NCBI GenBank assembly: GCA_016714495.1
Contig: JADKDU010000017.1
Location: forward strand, 1-31,973
Length of the DNA stretch: 31,973 bases
Direction: 5' to 3'
Origin: Hyphomonadaceae bacterium
Lineage (GTDB): Bacteria > Pseudomonadota > Alphaproteobacteria > Caulobacterales > Hyphomonadaceae
Numbering within the stretch: the stretch's first letter is position 1; every line of letters starts with the position of its first letter. This document shows, in pieces, positions 9,570-17,793 of the stretch. The notes below the pieces were generated by a model. It was not told where the DNA came from. It saw nothing but the letters and a program-made list of their open reading frames with translations, and did not search any database. Position numbers and translations under genes: made by a program.

Positions 9570-10993
9570 AAATGATCGGTGATCCGTGGTTTCCGATCGG
9601 GTTGGAGTTGCCGACGGGAGCGAAGGCCGGTTCGATACATTACACGGGCCGAGACTGGCAGGTCATCGGAACGGATCAAGGTTCGCGTGTGCTAGTGAGT
9701 CGACCGAGTCTTGCGGCACGATGGGTGGCCGATAACCTGATTGATGAGACAGCTTTTTCAATCGCAACATTTGGCGCGGAAACCTTCTTATGTTTGTTTT
9801 CCCCGAGGGAATCGGCATTAGCACCGACTGGTGACTGCCGGTCTCCAAACACACAGGCGGATGCGCAGGCATTCGCGCAATCTCTGGGGCTGACGCGAGC
9901 GATTGTGCCGTCTGCCCGCCTCGGCGATGGGATTTTTGTCGAGACGCACAGCCGGATTCTCCCTGACTACTCCGCTGAAAACAACGATCCAGACGAGTTG
10001 GTTCTAGGAAAATGGCTGACCGGCGGTCTACCAATAGATGCCGGCGATACGGTCGCCCTGGCGCGCGTGGTAACCTGGCTTGATCGGCGCGCGATCAGGG
10101 AGATTGTCGCGGCGGCTTCAATTCCGCTGCGCGAGGAAGTTGGTCCGACCAATCAGTCACGGGTCGCGGCCCAGGCACGCGACGAACACGCGGTGAGAGG
10201 CGCTGATCTACCCTTAGACCATAGCGGCCGGTTTCTGCTTCCCGGCAGAGCCGATCTAGAGACTTTCTTCAATGACCATGTGATCGACATCGTCCAGAAT
10301 TCTGATCGATATCGCGCGCTTGGAATCGACACCCCGCCTGCAATCATCTTGAATGGCCCGCCAGGTTGCGGAAAAACCTTCGCGGTGGAACGCCTCGTTG
10401 AATTTTTGGGTTGGCCAAGTTTCGACGTAGACGCGTCAAGCATCGCAAGCCCTTACATCCATGACACGAGCCGGAAAATTTCTGAGACATTTGACGCTGC
10501 CATAGGTGCCACGCCGTCCGTAATCGTGATTGACGAGATGGAAGCTTTCGTTGGCGATCGAAGCGGTGAAGGCGGCTCCCACTCTCATCGACTTGAGGAG
10601 CTGGCAGAATTTCTGAGACGAATTCCTCAAGCGACGAAGGCCGGCGTTCTCGTGGTCGGCATGACCAATAGGCTAGACCTGATTGACCCAGCAATTCTCA
10701 GGCGGGGTCGGTTCGATCATGTCATTGAGGTGGGATTTGCGTCAGCAACGGAAATCCAGTCCATGCTGGAGCACCTTGCAGGAAAACTTCCCAAGTCGCT
10801 TGATGTCGATCTTGGTCATTTGGCACGTGCTCTCGAAGGACGCCCATTGTCGGATGTCTCGTTCGTATTGCGGGAAGGAGCTAGACTAGCCGCGAGAGCA
10901 GGACGCCCGCAGCTTTCACAAGCTGATCTTTTCGCTGCCCTGGAGAGCGCTTCGCCGCGAGGTCAGTCCGAAAATCGACGAATAGGCTTCTAA
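9566..10993 (+). CDS. AAA+ ATPase of the Hsp70 operon
   Basis: The product has 475 residues. Residues 1-230 show no recognisable domain. Residues 231-470 form a classical AAA module: Walker A GPPGCGKT (264-271), Walker B VIVIDEME (319-326), sensor-1 asparagine in GMTNRLD (near 368), and the arginine-finger motif RRGRFD (379-384). A C-terminal helical lid follows. This is the spastin/FtsH/p97 type of AAA domain, so the protein probably assembles into a ring that remodels or unfolds substrates. The GTG start at 9566 overlaps the Hsp70 stop (GTGA), a sign of translational coupling; an ATG lies six bases further on. The unique N-terminal half may recognise the substrate or bind the Hsp70. No protease domain is present. 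Confidence 0.8.
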   Translation: MKMIGDPWFPIGLELPTGAKAGSIHYTGRDWQVIGTDQGSRVLVSRPSLAARWVADNLIDETAFSIATFGAETFLCLFSPRESALAPTGDCRSPNTQADAQAFAQSLGLTRAIVPSARLGDGIFVETHSRILPDYSAENNDPDELVLGKWLTGGLPIDAGDTVALARVVTWLDRRAIREIVAAASIPLREEVGPTNQSRVAAQARDEHAVRGADLPLDHSGRFLLPGRADLETFFNDHVIDIVQNSDRYRALGIDTPPAIILNGPPGCGKTFAVERLVEFLGWPSFDVDASSIASPYIHDTSRKISETFDAAIGATPSVIVIDEMEAFVGDRSGEGGSHSHRLEELAEFLRRIPQATKAGVLVVGMTNRLDLIDPAILRRGRFDHVIEVGFASATEIQSMLEHLAGKLPKSLDVDLGHLARALEGRPLSDVSFVLREGARLAARAGRPQLSQADLFAALESASPRGQSENRRIGF

Positions 10994-11013
10994 GGTTTCT
11001 GAAGGGGACCAAC

Positions 11014-11718
11014 GTGCTGGCTGACGGACAGAAAACCTCTGATGGAACGGTACCCATGGGGTTTGCCGGCTTTCGAAGCATGATTAGCGACGTTTCGCCA
11101 GATATCGCGCTGGCAGACCGCCTGACCAAACAAGGCCCGTCTCAGTCGTCCCGATCTTCCGCTGCACCGACGACACACAGTCCTACCACCCGTCCGCCAA
11201 CGTCACGAGCCAATTGGCCTTTGATACTGCTTGTACTTGCTGCAATTGGCGGCGGGATTGCTTGGATGGTGGCCAGCAATTCATCCACGTACACCCCGTC
11301 GAACTACTTCGCTGATTCTTCCAGCAGCGCAGCGCCAAGCTATGTCCCGCCATCTTCACTCTATGAGCCATCGACACCCCCGCCCTCTTCATTAGTCGCC
11401 CCCGAAGCCGCGCCGAGCTTTGTCGCTCCTGCGCCGCCCGAATATGTGGAGCAGCGTCCCGCAATAAACAGGGGAGACACTCTTACGCGTGATGAAATCG
11501 TTTACTGTCTCGCAGAACAAATTCGGATCGATGCGAGTGAGCGGACGCTGGACGAGAGTTCCAATTCTCAGATTGATCGATTCAATTCGTTCGTAGACGA
11601 CTACAACTCGCGGTGCTCGAATTTTATGTACTACGATGACGCGATGGCGGCGGCACGGAGCACGATCGCGCAGCGGCGTGAGGAAATCGAGGAAGAAGGA
11701 GCGTCGCGCTTTCCGTAG
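11014..11718 (+). CDS. Single-pass membrane protein of the Hsp70 operon
   Basis: The product has 234 residues. Residues 1-66 are cytoplasmic-like and end in a Ser/Thr/Pro linker. Residues 68-87 (WPLILLVLAAIGGGIAWMVA) form one membrane segment. About 65 residues of Pro/Ser-rich linker follow. The last 75 residues form a compact helical domain beginning LTRDEIVYCLAEQIRID, with a second cysteine in DDYNSRCSNF. The two cysteines could form a disulfide if this domain is outside the membrane. I do not recognise a named family. The GTG start at 11014 follows GAAGGGG, 20 bases after the AAA+ gene stop. It could anchor the chaperone machinery to the inner membrane or sense envelope state; both are inferences from its position in the operon. 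Confidence 0.7.
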   Translation: MLADGQKTSDGTVPMGFAGFRSMISDVSPDIALADRLTKQGPSQSSRSSAAPTTHSPTTRPPTSRANWPLILLVLAAIGGGIAWMVASNSSTYTPSNYFADSSSSAAPSYVPPSSLYEPSTPPPSSLVAPEAAPSFVAPAPPEYVEQRPAINRGDTLTRDEIVYCLAEQIRIDASERTLDESSNSQIDRFNSFVDDYNSRCSNFMYYDDAMAAARSTIAQRREEIEEEGASRFP

Positions 11719-11775
11719 TCGTTATGGAGGACTCGACGGGTAAGGCACAGTGAGAATGGATCGTTGGGGACAGTC

Positions 11776-13395
11776 GTGAACGCAGAAGGCCTTTTAGGGA
11801 CAGCGTTCTGGATTCTAGGTGTTTCGACGCGAGAAGATCGTCGACGTATCCTTGAAGCCTCAGACGAAAAAAGCCTCACACTCGACCCCACCGTGTGCGA
11901 AGCGTGCCGAGAACGTCTGACAAACCCCCGGACACGATTGACGGAAGAGATGCGGTGGCTGCCAGGCGTTTCGCCGAAGCGCGGCTTCGACGTAGCGGCA
12001 TCCATTCAATCAAGGTCGGATGCGATCCCGGAATCGGCTCAGCTACCGAAACTTGCAGCCTTCAATCTTCGCGCAATGACCCTTAGCCGTGTCGCAGAAA
12101 CCGCAAATCATTTGTTGCTCGCTGAGGAGGTGGCTGCACTTGCCTTGTTGGGCGACGATCTCGACGCTGGATCAATTCTGCAAGAAATCAACGAGGATCG
12201 ATCGATCGCGCAATTTCCCCCGGCACGACGTGAGCAAGTCGAGGACGAGATAAGATCGAGATTGAAGGAATGCGCAGCTACAGCGCTTCGCGCGCTTGGC
12301 GGTCTTCCAACTCCGCAAATCATTCTGGTGATGACTGACCTTGCCGAGCGATGGGGATTGGACGCCGACGATCAGTTTCCTGAAGTGTTCAGCATGCTCG
12401 TTGAACTGTATGAGGTCGAAGCACAGCAATTTCTTCAACCAGAAGCTGAGGCTATCGAAAACCTCTGCCATTCAATTCTCAAGGCATCGTCCGCAGGTGA
12501 AGCGTCAATACTCCCACTCATTGAGCGACTAGCGACATTGGTTCGGCGCTGGGACACAGTTGCTCAGCCGCTTCAGCTAATTGCTTACTCGAAAGGCATG
12601 GATCACCCAACTAGCGCCGGTCTGGGCCGAACGCTGCGAGGGCTCTCGATCGATCTTCACAACGACAAGGAGATGAGTTCATCCGCGCAAATTTTGACCG
12701 AACTCTGCACAGAAGTTTTTGCAGAACTTCCCGAGTTCTCAGAACGCGTTGAAGAAGACCTAGAAGCGATTCGAGATATCGCAACCTCGAACAAGGAGGG
12801 CGCGCAGCAGGCCGAGGAATTTGCGCGCGAAATCAGCTATTCTGCCGAGGTGGGCACGTTTATCAAACACCGCATTGCTCTTTCCCCGCAAGCTGTCGAG
12901 TGGAAAGACACATCGTTCTTATTGGAGAACATCAAGCCATTCGTTGGGGGAACTCGCGGCCGTTACGGAGACAGCTTCACCATATCAGTGTCCGGCGGTG
13001 GCCGATCGATGGAGATTGCTTTTAGCGGAAATGGGGACGTGTTCAACGCGGTAACGAGCCGATTATGGCGGTCGGTGGGTGTGCGCTTGCTCATGCAAGT
13101 TCTTGCAAATCTAAAAGCAGGAAAGCCAGTCCGCTTTGGCGACGTAATGATCGATGACACTTCTATCCATATGCTTGAGCGGAAAGTTTTCGGCGCACCC
13201 AAGCTGTTGAAGTACCCGCTTGCTTCGGTAGGACACCAAAGTCGCGACGGCGCGCTTTTTCTAGTTTCGTCGGACAGAAAGGCGCAATCGGTTTTGAACT
13301 ATGCGAATTGCGACAACGTACAGTTGCTCGCAACAATGCTGAGCATTCGACGCGAAAAAAATCTTCCCAAGTTGAGCAGCATCATTCGGCAATAG
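11776..13395 (+). CDS. J-like/PH-like protein of the Hsp70 operon
   Basis: The product has about 539 residues. The first 60 resemble the N-terminus of J-like co-chaperones: LLGTAFWILGVST followed by RERLTNPRTRLTEEMRWLPG. The diagnostic His-Pro-Asp triplet of true J domains is absent. The central 300 residues are helical with repeat-like leucine spacing. The last 165 residues look beta-rich and possibly PH-like (ISVSGGGRSMEIAFSG, SRLWRSVGVRLLMQVL, KPVRFGDVMIDD). A protein with this plan beside an Hsp70 is a plausible co-chaperone. I chose the GTG at 11776 because GGGGA precedes it at normal distance. A TTG at 11764 in the same frame is the alternative. It closes the operon. Confidence 0.65.
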   Translation: MNAEGLLGTAFWILGVSTREDRRRILEASDEKSLTLDPTVCEACRERLTNPRTRLTEEMRWLPGVSPKRGFDVAASIQSRSDAIPESAQLPKLAAFNLRAMTLSRVAETANHLLLAEEVAALALLGDDLDAGSILQEINEDRSIAQFPPARREQVEDEIRSRLKECAATALRALGGLPTPQIILVMTDLAERWGLDADDQFPEVFSMLVELYEVEAQQFLQPEAEAIENLCHSILKASSAGEASILPLIERLATLVRRWDTVAQPLQLIAYSKGMDHPTSAGLGRTLRGLSIDLHNDKEMSSSAQILTELCTEVFAELPEFSERVEEDLEAIRDIATSNKEGAQQAEEFAREISYSAEVGTFIKHRIALSPQAVEWKDTSFLLENIKPFVGGTRGRYGDSFTISVSGGGRSMEIAFSGNGDVFNAVTSRLWRSVGVRLLMQVLANLKAGKPVRFGDVMIDDTSIHMLERKVFGAPKLLKYPLASVGHQSRDGALFLVSSDRKAQSVLNYANCDNVQLLATMLSIRREKNLPKLSSIIRQ

Positions 13396-13737
13396 GCTCT
13401 AGGTGTGCAGACGTCGAGCACTCAGAACGGATAGCCACACTTGGTGAGGCGACTCGCAGTGGCCCAAGTCTGATTTTTCTCTATCGTGCCTCGCTCCTGA
13501 CATATGAGATCGGCAATCGCGACGCCGGCAACAGGCTGCATGTCAGAAAAACTCCGACGCGAGAGCACTGCAATCCGCGTCAAAGCATCGGTATCGATCA
13601 CTTAACGCGCCTGCTCGTTACACGAGGCTCTCAGCTCCCCGCCAACTAGCGCTGATCGGTCTGGGGAAATCGCCTCAGCGATCGCAACCCGCAGGGCGAA
13701 GACCCGGCCATCGGCCGCGGCTTCGGGCGCACAGCGC
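13396..13737. other. Intergenic region between the chaperone operon and the thermonuclease gene
   Basis: This 342-base stretch separates the convergent chaperone operon and thermonuclease gene. I see no gene in it; the short frames present lack ribosome-binding sites and family resemblance. It contains one hairpin near its right end. Confidence 0.5.
13698..13724 (-). terminator. Hairpin downstream of the thermonuclease gene
   Basis: Two 12-base arms pair at 10 positions around a three-base loop (GAAG...GGCC / GGCC...CTTC). It lies just past the minus-strand stop of the thermonuclease gene. No U-tract follows, so it is a weak terminator candidate. Confidence 0.3.
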
Positions 13738-14316
13738 CTAGAGCGCGGGCCGAAGGCGAGGCCAACCGCCCTGCCCCACGCTCAACCACACCAGTCCGGC
13801 TTGCGCGTCACCGCCATCAAAATTCCAGCGCTTCAACTTGCCGGAAGCGACGAGCTGATCCGCCACATCCTTGCCGCCTGCCGAGAGATCGACGATCTCA
13901 CGGCCATAGGTATCGGGGCCGTAGGTGCGAGACACGCGAACGGTCTTCCCCTCAGTTATGCTTCGAGCCGCGTTACGCGCGTCTCCAGACAGCGTGCGCT
14001 CACGTGCACACTTTGCCCGCTGCGGACTGCCTTCAGGCGCATCGACGCCATGCAATCTGAACTCGCGATTATCGAGCCTGCCGCTGTCGCCATCCACCCA
14101 AGTAACGCGCACAACCTGGCTGTCCGCCGTCCCCGTAGTCCGCGAAGCATCCGGTCCCTTGCCTTCAATCAGCCCGACGCCAACCGCCGCCAGCAGAAGG
14201 CCCACGATCACCGCAGGCACGACCAGGCGGCGGACCGAAGCGACCGGCCCACGTCGAAACCGGCGCGCTTTCGCGGGCCGCTTGCGGAACGGCACAACCT
14301 TTCCACGTTTCGCCAT
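13738..14316 (-). CDS. Membrane-anchored staphylococcal-nuclease-like (thermonuclease) protein
   Basis: The product has 192 residues. The N-terminus is strongly basic (MAKRGKVVPFRKRPAKARRF), then one membrane segment (LVVPAVIVGLLLAAVGVGLI, about residues 32-51). A staphylococcal-nuclease domain follows: VVRVTWVDGDSGRLDNREFRLHG..DAPE at its start, with the aspartates and arginine that bind calcium and phosphate in this fold, and TYGPDTYGREIVDL plus a GKDVADQLVASG helix later. The protein is probably tethered to the inner membrane with the nuclease outside. Family members cleave DNA and RNA with calcium. The ATG at 14316 follows GGGGAACGC. The frame is open further upstream to 14475, but without a comparable ribosome-binding site. 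Divergent from the next small gene. Confidence 0.8.
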   Translation of the reverse strand: MAKRGKVVPFRKRPAKARRFRRGPVASVRRLVVPAVIVGLLLAAVGVGLIEGKGPDASRTTGTADSQVVRVTWVDGDSGRLDNREFRLHGVDAPEGSPQRAKCARERTLSGDARNAARSITEGKTVRVSRTYGPDTYGREIVDLSAGGKDVADQLVASGKLKRWNFDGGDAQAGLVWLSVGQGGWPRLRPAL

Positions 14317-14437
14317 GCGTTCCCCGTAGCCGCGCTCCGACTCGCCGCCATCAAAGTCCGCCAAGCCACAGCCCTTGTCCACAAACAGCTGCCCGCCAGC
14401 GTTTGCGCCAACCGGCGAGCCATGAGAGACCGCCGCC

Positions 14438-14629
14438 ATGTCAGAGACACTGAAAGTCGGCGACCGCGTACGCATCCGAACAAGCCAGAAGATTTATGTT
14501 GTCGCAGAGATCGATCTTCCAGGCGGCACACCGATCGCGCCGGCGACCCAGGTCGTTCTTCTCACGCCCGAGGACGGCAAGGGTCCCGAGCAGCGCTATG
14601 GCAACGCTGTGCTTGTGAAGGTCGCCTGA
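14438..14629 (+). CDS. Small unknown protein, probable SH3-like beta barrel
   Basis: The product has 63 residues. It starts MSETLKVGDRVRIRTSQKIY and continues with alternating strands, the pattern of a small SH3-like barrel; the family is not recognised. It is divergent from the thermonuclease gene across a 121-base gap and lies 180 bases upstream of umuD. The ribosome-binding site is weak (GAGA twelve bases upstream). Confidence 0.5.
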   Translation: MSETLKVGDRVRIRTSQKIYVVAEIDLPGGTPIAPATQVVLLTPEDGKGPEQRYGNAVLVKVA

Positions 14630-14789
14630 CGGACATCTAACCGTTCTCAAGCCTCGGCCCCTTCATACCCTCCGGTTTGCAAAGGCCTGCATTCCGATAC
14701 CTCCAGCATCCGGTTAGCCGTACAAACCAACCGGCAGTCAGGTCAAAGCTGGGGATGCCGTCCAGATTTGCGCTTTCCTTATCCCGCAT

Positions 14790-14804
14790 GTTCGCTATTT
14801 GTTC
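14790..14804 (+). promoter_or_regulatory. LexA (SOS) box in front of umuDC
   Basis: GTTC-GCTATTT-GTTC is an exact match to the alphaproteobacterial LexA operator GTTC-N7-GTTC. It ends five bases before the umuD ATG and covers the likely -10 region (CTATTT). umuDC should therefore be repressed by LexA and induced by DNA damage. The lack of room for a leader suggests a leaderless or nearly leaderless mRNA. Confidence 0.85.
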
Positions 14805-14809
14805 TTGCC

Positions 14810-15178
14810 ATGGGCGGCTATCGCGGCGATAACACGACGGGGTTTCAGTCCCCGGCACAGGACTACGTCGAAGACGTCGTCGATCTTGCTGCTGTGCTCG
14901 ATCTGCGCCGTCCCGGCCGATATCCGGTGCGAGTGAAAGGCCAGGCGCTCGCCTCGCGTGGCATCCGCGACGGCGACATCCTTGTTGCCGACGCCGCAGC
15001 AGAACCGAAACCCGGCAAGGTCTGCGTCGCGATGGTTGGCGGAGACGTCATCCTCGCAACGCTGACGAAACGCGACGATGTCTGGGTGTTGGTCCCCTCG
15101 TCCGGCCCGATCATCACCATTGCTGACGACGTCGAGGTCTGGGCGATCGTCCAGGCTCTTGTACGAACGCAGCTATGA
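14810..15178 (+). CDS. umuD: UmuD-like subunit of DNA polymerase V, catalytic dyad missing
   Basis: The product has 122 residues of the LexA/UmuD S24 fold. GFQSPAQDYVE matches the segment just after the UmuD self-cleavage site, and GIRDGDILVAD matches the core. The catalytic serine motif GDSM is replaced by GQAL, with Ala at the Ser position. The catalytic lysine in VKKL is replaced in ILATL. The Cys-Gly cleavage site is Thr-Gly, and only ten residues precede that Gly, against 24 in E. coli UmuD. The protein therefore appears to be made directly in a UmuD'-like form without self-cleavage. The ATG at 14810 is the only ATG that fits; the TTG at 14768 lies upstream of the operator. The stop overlaps the umuC start (ATGA). 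Confidence 0.75.
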   Translation: MGGYRGDNTTGFQSPAQDYVEDVVDLAAVLDLRRPGRYPVRVKGQALASRGIRDGDILVADAAAEPKPGKVCVAMVGGDVILATLTKRDDVWVLVPSSGPIITIADDVEVWAIVQALVRTQL

Positions 15179-16432
15179 CGCTGTTTGCGCTCGTCGATGG
15201 CAACAGCTTCTACTGTTCGTGCGAGCGCGCGTTCGATCCGACCTTGCGCGGCAAGCCGGTCGTCGTCCTGTCCAACAATGACGGCTGCATCATCGCGCGT
15301 ACGCAGGAAGCGAAGGATCTCGGCCTCAAGATGGGCGAGCCCTGGCACATCGCCTCTAAACGTTCTGGGCTGAGTTCGGTGATCTGGATGTCGTCGAACT
15401 ATGCGCTCTATGGCGACATGAGCCGGCGCATGTATGAGGTGCTCAGCGCAAACGCCCCAGCGGTGGAGCCATACTCGATCGATGAGATGTTTCTCGATCT
15501 GACAGGCGTCGCAGACCCGCTTCTCCTTGCCCATCGCATTCGCGACCTTGTCAGACGGATCGCCAAGATACCGACCTGCGTTGGCATCGGCCCGACCAAG
15601 ACCATCGCCAAGCTCGCGAACAAGGCGGCCAAGAGCTACCGAACTGGGAGTGGTGTCTGCGATCTTTCGACCGACGACGCCCGCGCTGCCGCCTACCCCG
15701 GCATCGAGATCTCGGACGTCTGGGGATTGGGACCGGCGTCCGTCGCCAAGCTGGCGAAGCTCGGCGTGCAGAACGTTGCCGACTTCGTCGCCCTTCCCAA
15801 GGACGAGGTGCGGGAACTGCTGACGGTTGTGGGAGCCCGCACGCATGCCGAACTCAGGGGTGTTAACTGCATATCCTTCTCCCAGACGCCCCCAACGCGC
15901 AAAAGCCTCGCCGTGACGCGCAGTTTTGGACGCGCTGTGACGGAGAAACGCGAGCTGGAGCAAGCCATTGCATCTTATGCGACGAGGGCGGCGGAGAAAC
16001 TCCGCCGGCATGGCCTCGTCGCAACCGCTATGCAGGTGTTCGTGCGAACCAACGAGTTCAACAAGGACCCGAAATACTTCAACCAGACCACATTCGATAT
16101 CGAGCCGACCTCCGACACCCTGTCGCTGGTCAAGGACGCGTTGCGTGCAGGCAGACGACTATGGCGTCCGGGATTTCGCTACGCGAAAGCCGGCGTAGTT
16201 CTCCTTGACCTGGCTTGTCCGCAAGAGGGACCCGTCGACTTCTTCCCCTCGATCGATATCGAGCGGCGCGCGGCTGATGTCGGCGCTGGATTCCGTCAAC
16301 ATGCGCTATGGCCGAAGAACGCTGACGCCGGCTTGCGCGGGCATCCAGCAAGGCTGGTCGATGAAGCGTCAGAAACTGTCTCCGCGATACACGACGGTAT
16401 TCGACGAGCTGATGCTGGCCTCAGCGCGCTAG
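15175..16432 (+). CDS. umuC: UmuC, Y-family polymerase subunit of Pol V, one frame break
   Basis: Error-prone translesion polymerase, working with UmuD' and RecA. The N-terminus DGNSFYCSCERAFDP carries the first metal-binding aspartate. YSIDEMFLDLTG carries the catalytic SIDE motif. A helix-hairpin-helix (VWGLGPASVAKLAKLG) and the little-finger domain (KSLAVTRSFG) follow. Near 16265 one extra G in GAGCGGCGC shifts the frame. Removing it gives ERARLMSALDSVNMRYGRR and the usual UmuC C-terminus, ending KLSPRYTTVFDEL...SAR at 16432. The repaired length is about 419 residues, normal for the family. In the uncorrected frame the ORF would run into the next gene, a false fusion. Co-transcribed with umuD under the SOS box. 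Confidence 0.9.
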
Positions 16433-16482
16433 TGACGTTTCACTGGCATCGGTCGCCGACATGCAAAGCAGGACATGGAGCA

Positions 16483-16923
16483 ATGATCGTCAAAACAATT
16501 CTGCCGCGCGCGCTCGAACGCCTGGCCACTATCGAAGTGGGGGCGTCGGTGAAGAAGGCGGTCGCGCAAATGGCGAAACCGCACACTGATCTTGTCGTCG
16601 TGAGCAACCAAGGCGAGATGGCGGGCGTCCTGACAAAGACCGACATCGTCGGCCAAATGGGTCGTTGGGTAGGCGCGGGTTGCATAACCCACGTGGACAG
16701 CGTCATGACACGCGATGTCACTTATTGTCAGGCGCACGAGATACTGCTCGATATCTGGTCGGTGATGAAGGAGCGGGGGCTACTACGTATTCCGATCATC
16801 GACGCAGCGCGCAGACCTATCGGCATTGTCTATGCGCGGGAGATTTTACAGGCTTTGTTGTCGGAAGCAGAGAACGAGGACGAGTTGCTTCGAGACTATA
16901 TATCCGAGGTGGGGTATCAGTAA
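16483..16923 (+). CDS. CBS-domain pair protein
   Basis: The product has 146 residues made of two CBS motifs: residues about 15-60 (ASVKKAVAQMA.....LVVVSNQGEMAGVLTKTDI) and about 75-130 (MTRDVTYCQAHEILLDIW, RIPIIDAARRPIGIVYARE). Stand-alone CBS pairs bind adenine nucleotides and act as energy sensors. The ATG at 16483 follows ACATGGAGCA. It could be read as a C-terminal extension of UmuC because of the frame error there, but it has its own start and lies after the true UmuC stop. Such proteins often sit near low-oxygen respiration genes in proteobacteria; that link is only suggested here by the nearby nor and cco genes. Confidence 0.75.
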   Translation: MIVKTILPRALERLATIEVGASVKKAVAQMAKPHTDLVVVSNQGEMAGVLTKTDIVGQMGRWVGAGCITHVDSVMTRDVTYCQAHEILLDIWSVMKERGLLRIPIIDAARRPIGIVYAREILQALLSEAENEDELLRDYISEVGYQ

Positions 16924-17001
16924 GCAGAGTCGATCTCGCCGGAGCCGCCACACTAGTCGAGTCAATCGGCGCCAGTGCAACAATCCTGGAAAAGAGTTGC
17001 G

Positions 17002-17355
17002 ATGCCGCACCAGATATCGAAGTATTCCAAAGAGGTTCAGCAGCGCCAACAAGCGCTGTCGAGATGGGACAACGAAGGCGGCGCTAGCGCTTCTGACAAT
17101 TTTCAGACCGACGACAAGCAGAGTACTGCTCCGGAAATGAGCAATGTCGAGTTGGTCGCTTTGCGCGTCAGGCTGATTGCGTTGGAGAACTTGCTGATCT
17201 CGTTGCTCGCCACAGCATCGGATCAACAACTCGAACTGGCGCGTGAGATGGCCGATTACATCTCACCAAGGCCGGGTTTTACCGATCACCCGCTGACCGC
17301 CCACGCCGCAGCCCACATGATCGATCTCATCGAACGATCCTCGCGCTTCCGATGA
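17002..17355 (+). CDS. Unknown conserved-looking protein
   Basis: The product has 117 residues. The first 50 are polar and probably disordered. The rest is a helical domain (VELVALRVRLIALENLLISLL followed by QLELAREMADYISPRPG and LTAHAAAHMIDLIERS). The regular heptad of leucines suggests a coiled-coil or helical-bundle dimer. No membrane segment. The ATG at 17002 follows GGAAAAGAG; an upstream CAA-rich extension to 16975 is less likely. I do not recognise the family. It lies 78 bases after the CBS gene on the same strand. Confidence 0.5.
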   Translation: MPHQISKYSKEVQQRQQALSRWDNEGGASASDNFQTDDKQSTAPEMSNVELVALRVRLIALENLLISLLATASDQQLELAREMADYISPRPGFTDHPLTAHAAAHMIDLIERSSRFR

Positions 17356-17445
17356 TTGCAACCGACTCATGCCCCCGCAACGAGTTGCGCTCCCGAGCCA
17401 AAGGGAGACAATCGACCGCGGCATGCCCTGACATTGTCGCCCGGC

Positions 17446-17793
17446 ATGATCGATCCATATCAGAAGCGGCGCCATGAGAACGCCGTTCTGCTCATTGAGC
17501 CCGGCATGACCGAACCCTCCTACCAAGCGCTCGACGCGCGTCTGGATGCTCAGCGGCGGGTTCTTGCATGGATCCTGGAGCAAATGATCGCAACACCTGC
17601 ACAGCTTGAGCACCTGCTGGCCAACCTCGACCAGTCGGTCATTCAGCAAGACCACCAAGAGGACCCCGGCGCAGTGCCGAATGAGGCATTTGGCCCGAAC
17701 GCCATTTTCGCAGCTGAAATGCGCGCGATACTGGACCCGGTGAAGCGACGTCACAGAGACCAGTCAGGTGTTGCACGGAAATCTGCCGATTGA
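17446..17793 (+). CDS. Unknown helical protein
   Basis: The product is about 115 residues, beginning MIDPYQKRRHENAVLL. The centre is helical (YQALDARLDAQRRVLAWILEQM, AQLEHLLANLDQSV), then an acidic linker and a basic tail. No family recognised. The frame is open back to 17356, directly after the previous gene's stop. I prefer the ATG at 17446, although no strong ribosome-binding site precedes it. Convergent with norB. Confidence 0.4.
   Translation: MIDPYQKRRHENAVLLIEPGMTEPSYQALDARLDAQRRVLAWILEQMIATPAQLEHLLANLDQSVIQQDHQEDPGAVPNEAFGPNAIFAAEMRAILDPVKRRHRDQSGVARKSAD

Noticed and set aside
13801..14640. A 279-codon plus-strand open frame
   Set aside because: It is antisense to the thermonuclease gene and has arginine-rich shadow composition.
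14863..16011. A 382-codon minus-strand open frame
   Set aside because: It is antisense to umuD and umuC, both of which have clear motifs and coupled starts.
15175..16923. A 582-residue UmuC-CBS fusion protein
   Set aside because: It exists only because of one extra G near 16265. Correcting it gives a normal UmuC end and stop at 16432, and the CBS gene has its own ATG and ribosome-binding site at 16483.
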